Positions 34,203 through 47,056 of a stretch of 64,000 nucleotides of DNA are shown here, one piece after another. Below the pieces are notes generated by a model. The model was not told where the DNA came from, made no database searches, and saw nothing but the letters and a program-made list of their open reading frames with translations. Position 1 is the stretch's first letter; every line of letters begins with the position of its first letter. The stretch spans positions 27,243,511 to 27,307,510 of the forward strand of contig NC_088210.1 in the NCBI RefSeq assembly GCF_037126465.1, read 5' to 3'. The position numbers and the translations under genes are program-made. This DNA comes from Ornithodoros turicata (taxonomy: Eukaryota > Arthropoda > Arachnida > Ixodida > Argasidae).

Positions 34203-35572
34203 CTGCACAAGAATACGGGTTATGGTTAGGCAAGTTGCGGGCAGGATGGGACGCCTAACATGTTTTGACACGTCCCTCTCGTTTCAAAAGTCAATGATGG
34301 TGATAACGATATAGAGAAAAGGTCGAGAGAGGGTGGTGGTAGAGAGAATTCGTGAGAAAGTCGAGTTTATTACTCGTTATTTTGTTTTTGTTAAATGTGT
34401 CTGGATGTGGGCTCAGTGGGACGCACAATATACTGCAGAAAGGTAAAGGGCCGTTTCCCCCAAAAAGAGCAGCCTTGACTTGAGCTGTAAGACTCCCTGG
34501 AGAAGGCCTTTAAAACTACCACCTTTTCCATTCAGACTGCATAGCCTACATGAATGAATGTGCTACCATCTGTCGTTACGCTGGCGGTATTTATTGCTAT
34601 CCGTCATTAAGGGCTACGTAGTCCCGTATTCGGAAAAAGATCTTTACTGTTCCAGCGGACGCATTTGGACCTAGAAAAGGGCACGAAGAAATGGCCTATA
34701 TAACTTATGGACAGGTCTCAGAAGGTAGCATGTGAAGTGAAGCTGCCCGTGTGAGCCTCTCCTGATGGGAAAGCTTCTGCGGTCAGATGAACGGCGTATG
34801 CAGGGGTAGAAACGGCTACATAAAATAGGCGTGAATTTGTTGGAGGTGCTCACAAAGAAAAGTACGGAAGTAAGTACGGCGGTAAAAGTTTATGGGAGCC
34901 CCTGTTCCTGTGGCACATAAACTGAAGTCAGTCAACGACTGAAGGAAGTCTTCGTTTCAGTTCCAGAGCTCCCGTACGATCTGTAGATTCATCGGAATGA
35001 AACAAAATAGGGAACTGAGCTTAGACTGTGGCACAACAACTGATTTACTTTCGCGTGTAAGAGATTTGGAGCAGCTTTCTTACTATGCATCCTACATTAC
35101 CATACCATACGCTGCGGTCGTTTTAAAGATGAACTGAACGTTGTAACAACAAGAGTATATGGATGTTCGAAACACACAAGCAAACAAAAATTCCGACAAT
35201 AAGAAGGCAGATATTTCTACTGTCTGTCGCCGCGAAGCGCTTGAACGCAAAGAAAAGCGTGCATGAATGCACTGCAGTACCCCACCGTTTAGTATTCCAC
35301 CAATGTCCTATTGTATAACAAGTACGGAGTATTTTTCCTGTACTCTCATCCTTGAGTAAATCTTCACGTATGAGCCATAGTAACAGCGCAGGACTGTCAA
35401 AAGTTCATTGTAGTTCAGACGGGCACAAGCAATAATGTTTAAAAGAACACAGTGAAGCGTCACTGGGTTTATTCTGGTATAGAGACTATCGTGTAGCAGA
35501 CTATACTTTACGAGGTACATGATGAGCGGTAGTCTGCTACACGAAAGCTTTTTTTGTGTGTGTCCGTGCGTG

Positions 35573-35665
35573 TTCAGGGAATGGCAAGCCGGCGTGCTGC
35601 AGGGCTGACCTTTCCCCTGTTATCTTTCGTTTTCCTTTTTTGTGCCAATAAATCCCCCCCCCCGA
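35573..35665 (-). repeat. Dispersed purine-tract repeat, copy 3
   Basis: Inverted core: GGAATGGCAAGCCGGCGTGC, GGGCTGACCTTTCCCC, ending AATAAATCCCCCCCC. Trinucleotide ATT runs (35690-35770) follow. Confidence 0.75.
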
Positions 35666-36664
35666 ATAAACCAAACGAAGCTTCCGTTTTTTATTATTAA
35701 TATCATCATCATTATTATTATTATTATTATTGGTTTCTTGAAGTGAACTAAATATTATTATTATTATAATTGTTGTTGTTGTATGAGTCATAGCATAGGT
35801 ATAAGTACAAGAAGTTGTCCTGTTTGAGAAAATTTATTCAACGACTCACACACCTACCTCTACAAACGTACATGCAGCGACTCGTAAAGCACTATATAAT
35901 GAAGGGCTTCCATCGTATTCAGTCACATTTCTTGGCGCAAAATTATTCACGTTTCTCTATTCTGTCATCACGAATCGTATAGAACACGCGACATTTCGTA
36001 CAACTCCTTATTACGCTTTGAAAATCGAAAAAAGCCAGTCACAACACATATAATCTCCCGTCTCTGCTGCCGCGGCCGCAGTATCAAAACCATAATGTCA
36101 GACGGCATTATTGATCACACACAGTCACATAGTTAATACACCCATTACGACAACTTCCGCAGTTCATGACCAAACAGGGGGATGGCAGTGCACATCTAAA
36201 ATCGAGCATGGCTCTCGAAACACTGGTGAATTAGCATATCGCTTTCGGCAGCCCTGCTTACGGTTCTCGGTCAAGTAATCTGAACAACGAGTGCCCGAAT
36301 AATGAGCCAACGCTCCAGCAGCTGACTTAATGAATTGCCTCCCTGACTTAATGGAAAAGAGACAGGCCGCTCATATCGACTTGTCCTCCAACCCGTATCC
36401 TACACTTGAGGTTCAGTTTGCAAACTGGTGAGCATGGATGGCATCTGAGCCTGACACTGAGCACATTGGGCTCGTACCGCCCTTGCCACATTATGCTGGT
36501 CATTTGTGATGGGAACAAGGAAAGAAGGGGCTTGTATTGTTATGGTGTGTAGGGAAGCGAGAGGAAATAATTAATACTCACTAAATGACCATGTGTACTT
36601 TGTGACAGACTTTGTTTCGAGGATAAAGTAAACAATGTGTAAATAATGTAAACAAAGTGTGAAG

Positions 36665-36900
36665 CTCGGGGGGGGGGGATATATTTATTAGACGACAGGG
36701 GGGGAAAAACACGGGAGAAAGGTCAGCCAAACGGGACGTCTGCTTGCTATTCCGCAACAAAAAGAAAATTAATGAAGATGCAGAAAGGAGAATAAAATAA
36801 ATAAAACAGAAAAGAACTGGGAAGTAAAGGATAGACCAACAAACGGTGAAAGAAGGATGAGACAGATTAAAGACAAAGATGACAAAAGAAAAGATGGCTA
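36665..36900 (+). repeat. Dispersed purine-tract repeat, copy 4
   Basis: Core GGGGGGGGGATATATTTATT, AGGTCAGCCAAACGGGACG, CTGCTTGCTATTCCGC, then an AAAGAAAATTAATGAAG-type purine-rich tract. Confidence 0.78.
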
Positions 36901-39063
36901 ACAAACAGTTAAAGAATGATGAGGTGGATTACAGAAGATGACTTTAAAAGAAAAGATGAATGGTTTTGGTTGCTGCATGGTTAATGGAGGTTAATGCGTT
37001 GAGGGTGAGAGTGGGGCACTGAAGAGTGAGATGGCACGACTGGAGCTCGGGAATGAGCGTGAATTGCAGAGTAAGTACTGTGTATAGATTGAATGCCACG
37101 ATGCATTGTGGTGGTGAGCGTAACATGCACCACCACACCACCCTTTTTATTTTATTTTTATTTATTTTTTTGCGACACCTTCTGCCTTTCTTTCCTGTGT
37201 ACCCGCTATAGGGGATCTTTCTTATTTACGGCTAAACAGAACATTCCGACAATTATACAACAAGGCTATCACAACGTAACTGTAATAATGACTTCCCTCC
37301 CCTCACCCCGCCACCGTGCTTGTGATTCCGTATATATATATAAACCACTGCTAACATAACTTGCCTCCCGTGCATTATCGCGCTGGATGCCAAAAGTCCT
37401 GTCTACAAAGATTTTTATTGTCATTGTGTACGTACGACGGTTTTTGTGACGTACCAGAATTACTTTGAGGTACTATAAAAAAAGACGGGATGTCGTCGAG
37501 TAATAAATTGATGCTCGCGTATACATTGTACTTTCTAGACATCAGCTCACAAAAGGATAAAACGGGCTACTTGCACACACGCACCTTGGTAAGACTAACC
37601 GACCCTATCCTCCTTTACTTTTCTTCCGAGATCAGGCTTAGGTGCTTCATTCAATTACTAGAGGGCATTCTCCTTGTGTCCTTTATCCTGTCCCTGAATA
37701 GGATTACATCGCCTTGCGCTTCTTCTCCTTTATCCTTGCTCGTCTGTCTACATCGCACTTTCGTTTACGGATCTGCGTGAACACAGACTAAGCTATGTTG
37801 TGCCTTCGACCTCCATGCTGAAACATATTCATTTATTTTTTTTATCTGTCTTAAAATTTAGCTTTAAATCTATAAAATTAAACACAGGAGCAAGACGGGG
37901 TAGGTGGTCTGATTCATAACAATGGTGTTGCAGCCGAGTCGCACATCTAACATTTTTTTATTTATTTATGCTTATCATTTGGCTGGAATACTACACCGAA
38001 TAATCTGCGTTATTATGCGAGCAATATCGGCTGTTGATAAGAGGTACCAATAACGACTATACCGTTCCACGACATTCAGGGCAAGTTGAGTTCTGGGAGA
38101 CGATGCTTCACATGCTTCTCAAGACAGCTCACAGCATGTTGTCCTATAGCACAAGCGTACGCATTGGAAAAACGTACCACAATACAGGTGTCGCGCTTTT
38201 CTATCGACCACAGCACTTCGGACAGCGTGCTACGACACCTACTGTCCATTAACAGCGTAATACGAGTACTGTATCCGGTGCATCTGAAGGGAAGTACGGC
38301 TTCCTATCACATGACGTAGACAAACTGGGCAACAACTTATATTTTTCATCCTGTATTCTCTGTGTTCTTGGACGGTAGAGATGATTCCTCACTGGCTTCA
38401 CCTCTTGTTCGAGCCGCGGCGCTGAGGGGCTTCGTCGGGGATTCGCCCGCAGCGAAGACCCACCGAGAGTGCATCCAAAACAGGACTGTAGATAGAAGCG
38501 TGTACGGCTTCATATTCTCAGATACCTAGAGTTCCGGCGACTCTACATCCGGCACCGCTTACTGGGCGTGGAAGGTCCAGGTGAAGGCACCGCCTATGCA
38601 ACCACTATAACGTACAATACGCACGCAGATCAGATGTACACTGTAGGTGTAATGAAACTTTGACCTTTTGTACACTTCTACGCGTATTTCTGTTTCTGTT
38701 GTTCATAGCGTTTTTTGTTTATGTCCCTTGTCTTTAGTTGTCGTGTTTTTTCGTTTAAGCAATAATATTGGGTAAAGTATAGTGGTTATCACACTGTTGT
38801 GCCTCTTTTTCTCCTTGTTTTTTTTTCGCGCGAGCAGCATTGTGGCTTGCAGCACTCCGAACACACCTCTACCCCGATTAGCCAACCAATTCTTTTCCCA
38901 ACTTGCACAAATACGATTTTTAAGCCTATAGGCTGTTAGATAATTTCGTACCAAGGATTGACAGTATTACAGCCTGCAACTTGGTGCGAAGGAACCACAA
39001 GCTATTCGTTTATTTATTTATGTATTTATACCCTCAGGGCCAAGCACTACAGAGGGGGAGTGG

Positions 39064-39890
39064 TTATATGAAATTCGCAATACAGAGTTGAAAATTGGTT
39101 GGATTTATGCATATCGCTGAATACGGAATGTGGTTCCAGTCCAAACTTGTTGCGGGTACAAAAGAGTTAGATAATAAATCGGTCTTGTAGAGCGGTATTC
39201 CCGTCTTATGTTGATGATCAATACGCGATGAGATAAACGAGGGTACAGTGAGCAAATGTTCTTTTAGTATTGGATTGTGAAAATAAATGGCGTGAAAAAG
39301 AGTGAGGCGCTTCCGTTTCCGACGTAGTGATAGAGGTTCTAGCAATATTGGAGCCTTCGTAGATGTAACACTCGCTGTCCTGTTGAAGTTAGGTAAGATA
39401 AAACGAGCCGCGCGGTTTTGAATGCTCTCAAGATGAAGGACTAATGTGGAGTGAGTTGGGGTCCCAGACAGATGATGCACATTCAAGTTTGGGACGAATA
39501 TAGTGTTATTCGTCTTATATAGTGTTAACTTCAGATCTACAGTAGCCACGGAAAAACTTCTCCTAATATATCCGTGGGTGCGGTTGGTCGGTCGTTGTTA
39601 GTGACATATTCAATGTGGGATTTCCAAATAAAGGTCAGTCGTTAGTAACACTGCTAAATATTTGTATGTGGTTACAGACTGGAGCTGGATATGGTTAATG
39701 TTGTAGCTATTGCTGACATCTTGCTGCCGCCTAGACACGTGCACATGTTTGCGTTTATGGAGGTTAGGCACAAGGCAAATGCTTGTGCTAGATCAGACTG
39801 TAGGTTATTTTTGTCAGAATTGTTTTTGATTTCGCGGTAGATGACGCAGCCATCTGCGACGAGACGGACGGATGAGGAGACACAGCTAGG
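39064..39890 (-). mobile_element. LINE reverse-transcriptase relic (3' part of ORF2)
   Basis: Seen: the longest intact run (39549-39064) reads LHLESIQNRAARFILPNFNR, then LEPLSLRRKRKRLTLFHAIY, a DHQHKTGIPLYKT segment and SLDWNHIP. These are the usual C-terminal landmarks of non-LTR reverse transcriptases of the jockey/CR1 type. Upstream on the same strand, across frameshifts, 39883-39830 encodes VRLVADGCVIYREI, a damaged version of the catalytic F/YADDC motif (Asp-Asp changed to Asp-Gly). The intervening segment WKSHIEYVTN is also typical. The upstream ORF1 and endonuclease are absent. The element is dead because the catalytic Asp is lost and there are several frame breaks. Confidence 0.75.
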
Positions 39891-40599
39891 CTATTAATGC
39901 TATATTGTAGCCAACAAAGTCGTACAACAAAGTTAGCTCGTCTACTGTCTCCTCTTCCAACTGGTTTCGCACAGGCGTAAACTGCCCTTCTGACATGCAG
40001 GAAGCAGCTTTTCAGATATGCTACTTCTCCTTCAGCTCGTGAGCTATGCCGGCAAAGCACGCTTTACAGGCGACATGGTATCGCATATTTAGGGTTCTTT
40101 GTTTACGGGTTTTATGATTTTTTCAAATTCGCGAGGGAAAAATCAGGTGCTATTTACACACAAGAATTCGGATAGAAATCGGGCGCTATGATGTCTGTTT
40201 GATATCTCACCGGGGAAAACGAAAGGCATATGAAACAAGCCACTGCTGTGACACTGTGACGAGAAACAATAATCTTTGTTTCCGCTCGGAAGATAGTGAA
40301 TGATCGCTGTATTCAAACACTTGCCCGAGCTCCACAAAAGATCGCTTTGACTCCTGCAGGAGGGGATCATAAACGGAGGAGACGTAGGTTGTCATAAATA
40401 GCTCTCTTTGCTGATATTATGATTCACTTTTCCGACGGTTTACCGAGAACGACAAGTTGAAGGACCGCAAGGATTTCAGGTAGATATCGGGTTTTACCCG
40501 AATTCTTGAAAATTTCTTCGGGGGAGAACTATCGTGAAAAATCGGGCTTAACCCAAAAACGAAGAGCCCTACGCATATTCAAATATTTCTCTGTTTCAG

Positions 40600-40663
40600 G
40601 ATGTATCCACAACAACAACAACAGCGATCACTTTGCTACCTTTAATGCCCCAGGCAGAACCAA
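40600..40663 (+). CDS. Candidate isolated exon (Thr-rich)
   Basis: The 64-nt segment is flanked by a strong acceptor (CTGTTTCAG) and a strong donor (GTAAGTATG). The open frame reads DVSTTTTTAITLLPLMPQAE. The length leaves one base over, so the phase would be 0 in and 1 out. The family is not recognisable because the segment is so short. The call rests on splice-site quality alone, and a chance pair of sites is the main alternative. Confidence 0.2.
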
Positions 40664-42208
40664 GTAAGTATGTATTCATTTCTTTCGTCTGCAGCTCAGT
40701 TTTTCGGCGGGTCTTGTACGGTACTTCTAGTTTGGCTACAACAAAACAAAAATCTCATGGAACCGTCTCCGACACGATACTACAATTACGCCATGATTTA
40801 GATGAGCCTGTAATAGCTTCCTGCCAGGGAATTTTTACGCTCTGGATCATCCCATTAACTCGTTCTTTTCTTTTCGTCGTCTTCGCTGTCGCACACGCGT
40901 GAGCCGCTGCATCCGGAGTCTCACTTTTCCATCCCGTATGACAAAAGAGACTCCAGTAAACAGGATAATGTGAACGTGAATAACAAACATATTGTCTCGC
41001 AAATATCAGTCACATTAAAGCATAGAGGGCGCCACACATTATCCGGCCAACAGGCAGCTGGAAAAGAAGAGCCTCTCGCGGGAGTACCAATTTGGCCGGA
41101 GTGCGCGAACGCACGGGGTTTGGAAATCACTAGCGTTTTTGGTTTACATATCGCCGCCATCCATTACGCCGCTTCGACGCTACCGCCGCGTAGTGGTGAC
41201 AGCAGAACTAGGGAACATACTCTGGAACCCAGTTTTGCCTCGTCTTGTTTCTCGCTGCACTCCATTTGGAGGGTAGAATCCCTCGCCCCTGAGACGTGCT
41301 GTCAACTCAATATACGGGCATTCATCACCGCTGGCTGTTTTCGGACGTGTTGCGAATTTTTGAACACACCTTATTTATTTTTATTTTTTGCGCGCATTTA
41401 TTTTGATTGGATATATTTTTTCCCCTCTTTCGTCCATGGTTTATTATATACGGGAAAGATACATCTACGTGGCGCGGTCCAACCCAGCGTCATGAGCAGG
41501 TCGAGAATTTAGAAATGATGCCCATTAGTTTTTTTGTTTTTTTTTGTTTTTTTTTCTTCTTCTCCCGCGGGCATTTCGCGGTGGGCTCCAAGAAAATGTC
41601 ACAGAGCTGGAAAGTGTGTCAAGAAAAAAGATTTAAAAATGTGCGGCTGATGTCTTCCGCGCAACGGTGATGAAATTCGCGAAAAAGAAGTCAGAAAAAG
41701 TTAGAGTCACTGGGGTTGAAAGTGTGTCAGGTTTCCGTTAGAGGTATCACGGGGTGCTGGTCATAGACTTGGAAAACTCTGGACGTCATCATAGTGGACG
41801 ATAACGTTGTCGTGTTCGCTTTATGTGATATGACACGTGCATCAGCAGAAGTGTCTGTTTGCGTGTTTTTAAGGGAAAAAAGAGGAGAAATTGAACTCGT
41901 CACCCGACTTGTTCTGCTATTCCTAACGTAAATTCTCAACCCCCCCCCCCCCCAACACCCAAGCCCCCAAAATACTTCTCATGTGTTCTACTCGCAAGTT
42001 CGCTATTTACTATTCACATGATCGCTAATCGCAGATGTGTTATGAGCACGCCTACCATTCAAGTTAACGCGGGCAGATGATTGGATTGGATTGGATGTGA
42101 AAGAAAAATATGGCGAGGTTGGTGTATGAAGTGTGTGAAAAATTGCTGGCAATCGCGGCTGGCAATTTTTAGTTATTTATTTTTATTTATTTATTTACTT
42201 GGAATGTT

Positions 42209-42290
42209 TAGGGAATAGCAGTCGGCGTGCGTCATGGCTGACCTTTCCCCTTTGACAATTTTTCCTGTTTTTCTGCAAATACATTCCCCT
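42209..42290 (-). repeat. Dispersed purine-tract repeat, copy 5
   Basis: Inverted core: GGGAATAGCAGTCGGCGTGC and GGCTGACCTTTCCCC, with a degenerate ACATTCCCC end. An ATTT-rich stretch precedes it. Confidence 0.68.
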
Positions 42291-43357
42291 TCCTCCCTGG
42301 CAATGGCTGTACAAGTATGGTGAACCGAAGTACAAGCTCTCCTTAGTATTTTTCTTCATCAACATCAACAAGCTCATTGGTTCTTCTTGTTCTTCTTCCT
42401 CTTCTTCTTCTGGGACAGGTCTACGGGCACAATTTTCCCGTTTGCTCGCTTCACTTTTGCAGTGTCCACCAGCTCAGGGGCTGCAGCATTTCATAAAATC
42501 CATTGTAGCGATATTTATCTGAAGCCATTTTGTAACATTCAAATGAGGTTTCAGTAGTCGCAAGGTTTACTTGTTCAAGAGTGCAAAGCGTGGTACATGC
42601 GGCACAGCATGGCACGTCAATGTTATACAAGCGGAAAGCCAATTTCCAGAATTTTTTCTAACTCTTGTATTTGCCTACCAACCTCTGTGACATATTTGGA
42701 ACCAAGAACCGTGATTTTTTTTTTTTTTTTCTTATTCCTCCTACGACTCCTTTTATGGTATCCTTGATCGTATGAGACATGTTCACCTGGTACTGATAAC
42801 ACCTGAGACTTGGGAAAACAACGGTTATATCTATTCTACATAAAAAGGGCTCTCCGTTATATGTATAATACATATACGCGTCTTAGTTCTGTTTCCGATC
42901 TTTATATATATATATATAAAAGTCGGTGTTGAAACGTTGGAGAAAACGCGCCAAGTAACGAGATTAAAAGGATGTTAACATTGCTTTGAGTTTAAGGGAA
43001 AACGCAGGACAAGAAGAGCACACGACACAATCAGCGACGAAGCCTTAATACACTATCACGCTAAAAAATGTGTACAATATGTTAAATGATGAATTCAACA
43101 TATACACAAACCGTTACATTTCGATGTGGCACAGTCGGCCCACACATATTATTAATCAATTCTATATTATGCCTTACAAGTGCAGGGTAACCTTGCGTAG
43201 TTTTTCGTTTTTTTTTTGTTTTTTTTTTTCATTTCCTTCTTGTTCTTTTCCTTTTCTTTTTTCTTTTTTCACGTACAATCATGGAGTGGAACAGCATACC
43301 GGACAACGTCGTGTCAGCTAAAATCGTTGATGGATGTGTTTCGAGGGTTCAGGCCCA

Positions 43358-43509
43358 CACTCTTAAAAATGAACTTGACTTCATCAATGAGGCGTACGTC
43401 TTTTTTGTGACAATTATGAACAGCATAAGTTCACAAAAAAAGCGTTTTCAACAGATTAGGGCAGATAACGATATCATTCGAGATGATGGTTGGCTAGGAG
43501 CGTACTATA
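43358..43509. mobile_element. Foldback element, family A, internally deleted
   Basis: It keeps the left terminus (CACTCTTAAAAATGAACTT), the GGCGTACGTC hairpin and most of the right arm to TTGGCTAGGAGCGT. It has lost most of the left arm and the right terminus. Confidence 0.8.
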
Positions 43510-44037
43510 TTTCTCATTTGCCATTTGTAGGTACTGTACCGCCTGCTATGGTTGAATAATTATTTTCAGATATTCACGTTGGAAAAATATTTTTGATTTT
43601 CTTGTATCTCTGTGCCATCACTCCTGCTTGGCCCCCGGGAGGAGGCTATAGTAGTAACAATAATAGTATATCATAGTATTAATAGTATAAATAAAGAAAT
43701 AACACAACAGCTTATAAATTATTTTTAGCATCCCCATTAGCGCGCAATAATTAGGGATGTCGCACTCTACTCGGAAGCTTAGAACGAAAAGTCTCAAAAA
43801 GTTCCACAAACACTCAATTGAAAAAAAAAAAGAAAAGAAAATCTCTAAATAGATCCTTCTACGTTTCCGCATGTCAGATTTATATGGCGTACAAAGCCCG
43901 TGATGCTGTGGAAATGATTGATTAACGTTGACCGTATCGATTACGCATATACTGATTGCTGGCTGCATGGTGCATTTTGTACATTGGCACTCTGCGGGGT
44001 TTTGCTGTCTGTCCTTTATTGTTATTACTTTTTCCAG

Positions 44038-44124
44038 CGTGCCACACGGCAAAAGAAAAGTGCTTCCGTGACTGCGTAGCTTGCAAATCAATAATGCATC
44101 GCAAATGTTTCCGAATTCACAAAG
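44038..44124 (+). CDS. Candidate isolated exon, Cys/His-rich
   Basis: The 87-nt segment lies after a polypyrimidine tract and CCAG, and before GTAATG. In the open frame (2+84+1 nt) it encodes CHTAKEKCFRDCVACKSIMH, then RKCFRIHK. The spacing C-x2-C-x4-H-x2-C matches the C-terminal metal-binding half of treble-clef folds such as C1 or PHD fingers, and also the Cys-rich tail of some transposases. The opposite strand has a longer stop-free run (43618-44166) with no recognisable content. No partner exon was found nearby, so this is a weak call. Confidence 0.22.
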
Positions 44125-44710
44125 GTAATGACGCCGCCACCCAATAGCGTTAGAAGCCAGAATCATGACGACTTGGACATTTTTTTTTCTTTATTTGCGA
44201 CGGAAAAGAACGTTTTACGTGTTACTGCTTCTTTTTTAATTTCTGGATGCGATATTGAATTATATGTATATATATATTATGAGCAGAAAAAAAAAATCCT
44301 TTGAACCTCTCGAAAAACTTGGTGCTGACTGAAAAAGCGCAGCTTGATGTTCATTTTATCGCCGTTCAAATCAGCTTGGCGTAGATGTTGCCGCTGTGAC
44401 AAAGGCTCAGGTGCTCAGACGTGGACATTAAACCTAAGCGTTGTCTGCTGTTAGCGAACGCATTCTTCCGCCTCGCGCGAGATGATGTAACGAACGTTGA
44501 CGTGTATACCTGGCGCAAATGCACGTCCATTAGCATGCATTTTGCCGTTGGGTGCTTTATCACTCTGACCGTGTCAGCCAGCATGGCGTAATGGGTTGGA
44601 AAACGTGACGAGGTTTTGTCGTTTCGTCTGCGCCAGATGATATGCCTCACACGTTGTTTTTCGCGTTACGCATTATCAACGAAGACGATCGAGGAAAACG
44701 TAACTTGAGC

Positions 44711-44711
<1 letters not shown>

Positions 44712-44741
<30 letters not shown>
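44712..44741. repeat. (GT)n microsatellite
   Basis: About 15 GT dinucleotides at the edge of a subfamily 2 SINE. Confidence 0.9.
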
Positions 44742-44747
<6 letters not shown>

Positions 44748-44880
44748 GCGCCGCGAAGCAACTTTGGCTGTGAGCGGCCTGCAGATGTGGACAGATGGAG
44801 AGAGGGCAGCGGGAAGAAGCGGGGAATAGGGAGGTTGGTATGCGTCCTGGGCCGACTTCAGGGGCCGACATTCAACGTGA
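44742..44880 (-). mobile_element. SINE of subfamily 2, truncated
   Basis: This shares the TTAGCGCCGCGAAGCAACTT end, the GTGGACAGATGGAGAGAGGG block and CCTGGGCCGACTTCAGGGG with 28838-29085, then stops within the central block. A (GT)n run of about 30 bp lies where the other copy has (AAC)n. Confidence 0.65.
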
Positions 44881-44947
44881 GCTGCAATACAGTTGCAGCA
44901 CGTATTGAGTATTAGCCAGTGCGGTGTTGAACATTGTGCCCAGGGGT

Positions 44948-45063
44948 TGGTTGATTGATTGATTTGTAAAAGAAAAAAAATGGAGATGTTGGTCTCGAGC
45001 CACTCGGGACTGGCTACTCCAGGACGCGTTACTCAGAAAAGAAAGGAAAACTACACAAATCTG
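44948..45063 (+). repeat. Dispersed repeat, second copy of the 20114 family
   Basis: GATTGATTGATTTGTAAAAG, CACTCGGGACTGGCTACTC, CAGGACGCGTTACTC and CTGTACACTTTG match the copy at 20114-20280. Confidence 0.7.
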
Positions 45064-46572
45064 TACACTTTGAAACGGAATGGATGAAAACATCACCTAA
45101 ACTTGGCGCCATAAGCAACAGTGTAGAAGAGTCCACGTACGAAACCTCAATGCACAAAAAACAACGATGATATCCGTGCCTTACGTGTACTAGCTTGCGT
45201 CTGGCTAGTTCTGTTTGGAAAAACAGTGCAGCAAGGGTAAACATTCTGCTTATGTATTTTCCTGCTTTTATTTTCCAGTCCAAACTAATCCTGCTGACGT
45301 TCCTTCAAGATTCCTAACAAAGATACCCCTATACACACCGGGTTTTAGTATGCGTAAAAGGAAAGGGAAGGAAAGGTTCACGACTGCTGACGAATCATCG
45401 ATGTGTGCCCTGTCGGACTTCGGTTTATCAGATACGCACTCATTATACATTAATTAACTCGGATCTCAAGGCTCTGTGCGACTTATCAGCTTATGGGATT
45501 GAGGAACACGAATCCATCTAATGCTATAAGTGCTTCAGTGAGGACCACCACGAAGCTCGACTGAAGAGGTATGCGCGCTTCATGGTTTCAGGACATAGTC
45601 AAGGACAGTGTATTTAAAGAATCTTGCGTGAGATATGCTAGGTTGCCCGTGATTCGCGGCATGCTGAAATCAAGGCACTATGAACACATTCTTTAATCTA
45701 AATCAGCAAAGTATAACACTGTGTCACGGGAGATCTGTTTAAAATTACTCATGATGGAACACTTCGGAAGTCACGCAAGATGTTATGGCACCGACACCAT
45801 TTCGTGAGCTACAGACATTACGTTAGGTGAAATATGAGTCGGTTCAGTTGAAGGGAAAGACAATCATAAAGGTGCTAAGCGCATTATAAACGTCTACACG
45901 TTTCTGGTCCTTCTCAACATTTACTTTTTTTTGTCTTCGTCGCACGAGACAGTGCCCGTCTGCTCGCTTCTCCTTTTTTTCCTTTCGAACTGACGAACTC
46001 TACGCATCCAGTTCGAATTTTTCTGGCAACATTGTCTCACTCAATGTATCGTACTCAAAGGGTACGACGTACTCACGATAATTTCTTTTCAATACTGGTG
46101 AGCTGTCACGCTTATATTTTACTGTGCACGCATAAATATTTTACGGTGCACGCATAAATATTCAACAAGAAGAAGTTCCATCTACTCCTGTTATGTAATA
46201 ATCTCATTTTTCACATCCACATCCTTGTTATCTTCCATATTAGTGAAAGGCTGAAGAAAAATTACTCTTTAAGCTTCCTGCTCGCGTAAAATTTAACGAT
46301 GCCGTTCTGGTTTCCCCTAAACTATCTGCCTTGGCAGCTCAATCTCTATCAGCGCCGCGTGTGTGAGGGGGCCATGCAAAGAAACGAGGCAGCTCAAGGA
46401 AGCCGGAATCTGGTTAATGTTTGCGTTCCAGGCATCTCGGTCGGTCTGCAGGTTGCTCTGCTTTTATTCAAGGGCGCCATCATGGGAAGTGTATTAGGAC
46501 GTTAGCGAGTATCTTCTTCAGAAGCAACACACGGCAGCGTACGCGGGAGAAACAAATTTGCCTGATGTGGCA

Positions 46573-47056
46573 ATTGTTTCATGTACTACAATATCAAGGC
46601 GTACAGGTGAAAGAGCGAAAACGTGTCAGATTCCGATATCTGGCTATACAAGGTGTCTTTTTTTTATTCATTACTTTGACTTTTATTACATTTATTGACT
46701 TTTTATAAACAAGCTATGCGAGGAGCGTAGATATATTGTTTCATGTACTACAATATCAAGGTGTGCAGGTGAAAGAGCGAAAACGTGTCAGATTCCGATA
46801 TCTAGCTATACAGGGTGTCTTTTTTTATTCATTACTTTGACTTTTATTACATTTATTGACTTTTTATAAACAAGCTATGCGAGGAGCGTAGATATATTGT
46901 TTCATGTACCACAATATCAAGGTGTGCAGGTGAAAGAGCGAAAACGTGTCAGATTCCGATATCTAGCTATACAGGGTGTCTTTTTTTTTATTCATTACTT
47001 TGACTTTTATTACATTTATTGACTTTTTATAAACAAGCTGTGCGAGGAGCGTAGAT
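46573..47056 (+). repeat. Tandem repeat, unit 161-162 bp x3
   Basis: Three consecutive copies beginning ATTGTTTCATGTACTACAAT and ending GCGAGGAGCGTAGAT, with only a handful of substitutions and T-run length changes between them. Each contains GAAAGAGCGAAAACGTGTCA and TTACTTTGACTTTTATTACA. Confidence 0.95.

Larger units (their letters stand above)
34203..39060. other. Mostly non-coding stretch upstream of the visible Ig exons
   Basis: If the Ig gene starts within the window, its signal-peptide exon would lie here or beyond. I found none with a hydrophobic Met-start segment and a suitable phase-1 donor. Small inverted repeat CGTGTAGCAGACT/AGTCTGCTACACG at 35492-35545, and the two purine-tract repeats listed separately. 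Confidence 0.45.

Noticed and set aside
40970..41512. 180-codon frame, one of the longest in the window
   Set aside because: No recognisable domain, runs into Phe-rich low-complexity sequence, and no splice or codon-use support.
43618..44166. 182-codon minus-strand frame
   Set aside because: No family resemblance. It ends in AT-rich low-complexity translation; the opposite-strand Cys/His-rich exon candidate is at least structurally plausible.
45280..45340. TNPADVPSR, like the NPADLPSR motif of BEL/Pao retrotransposons
   Set aside because: Only a few residues match and no neighbouring retrotransposon domain was found.
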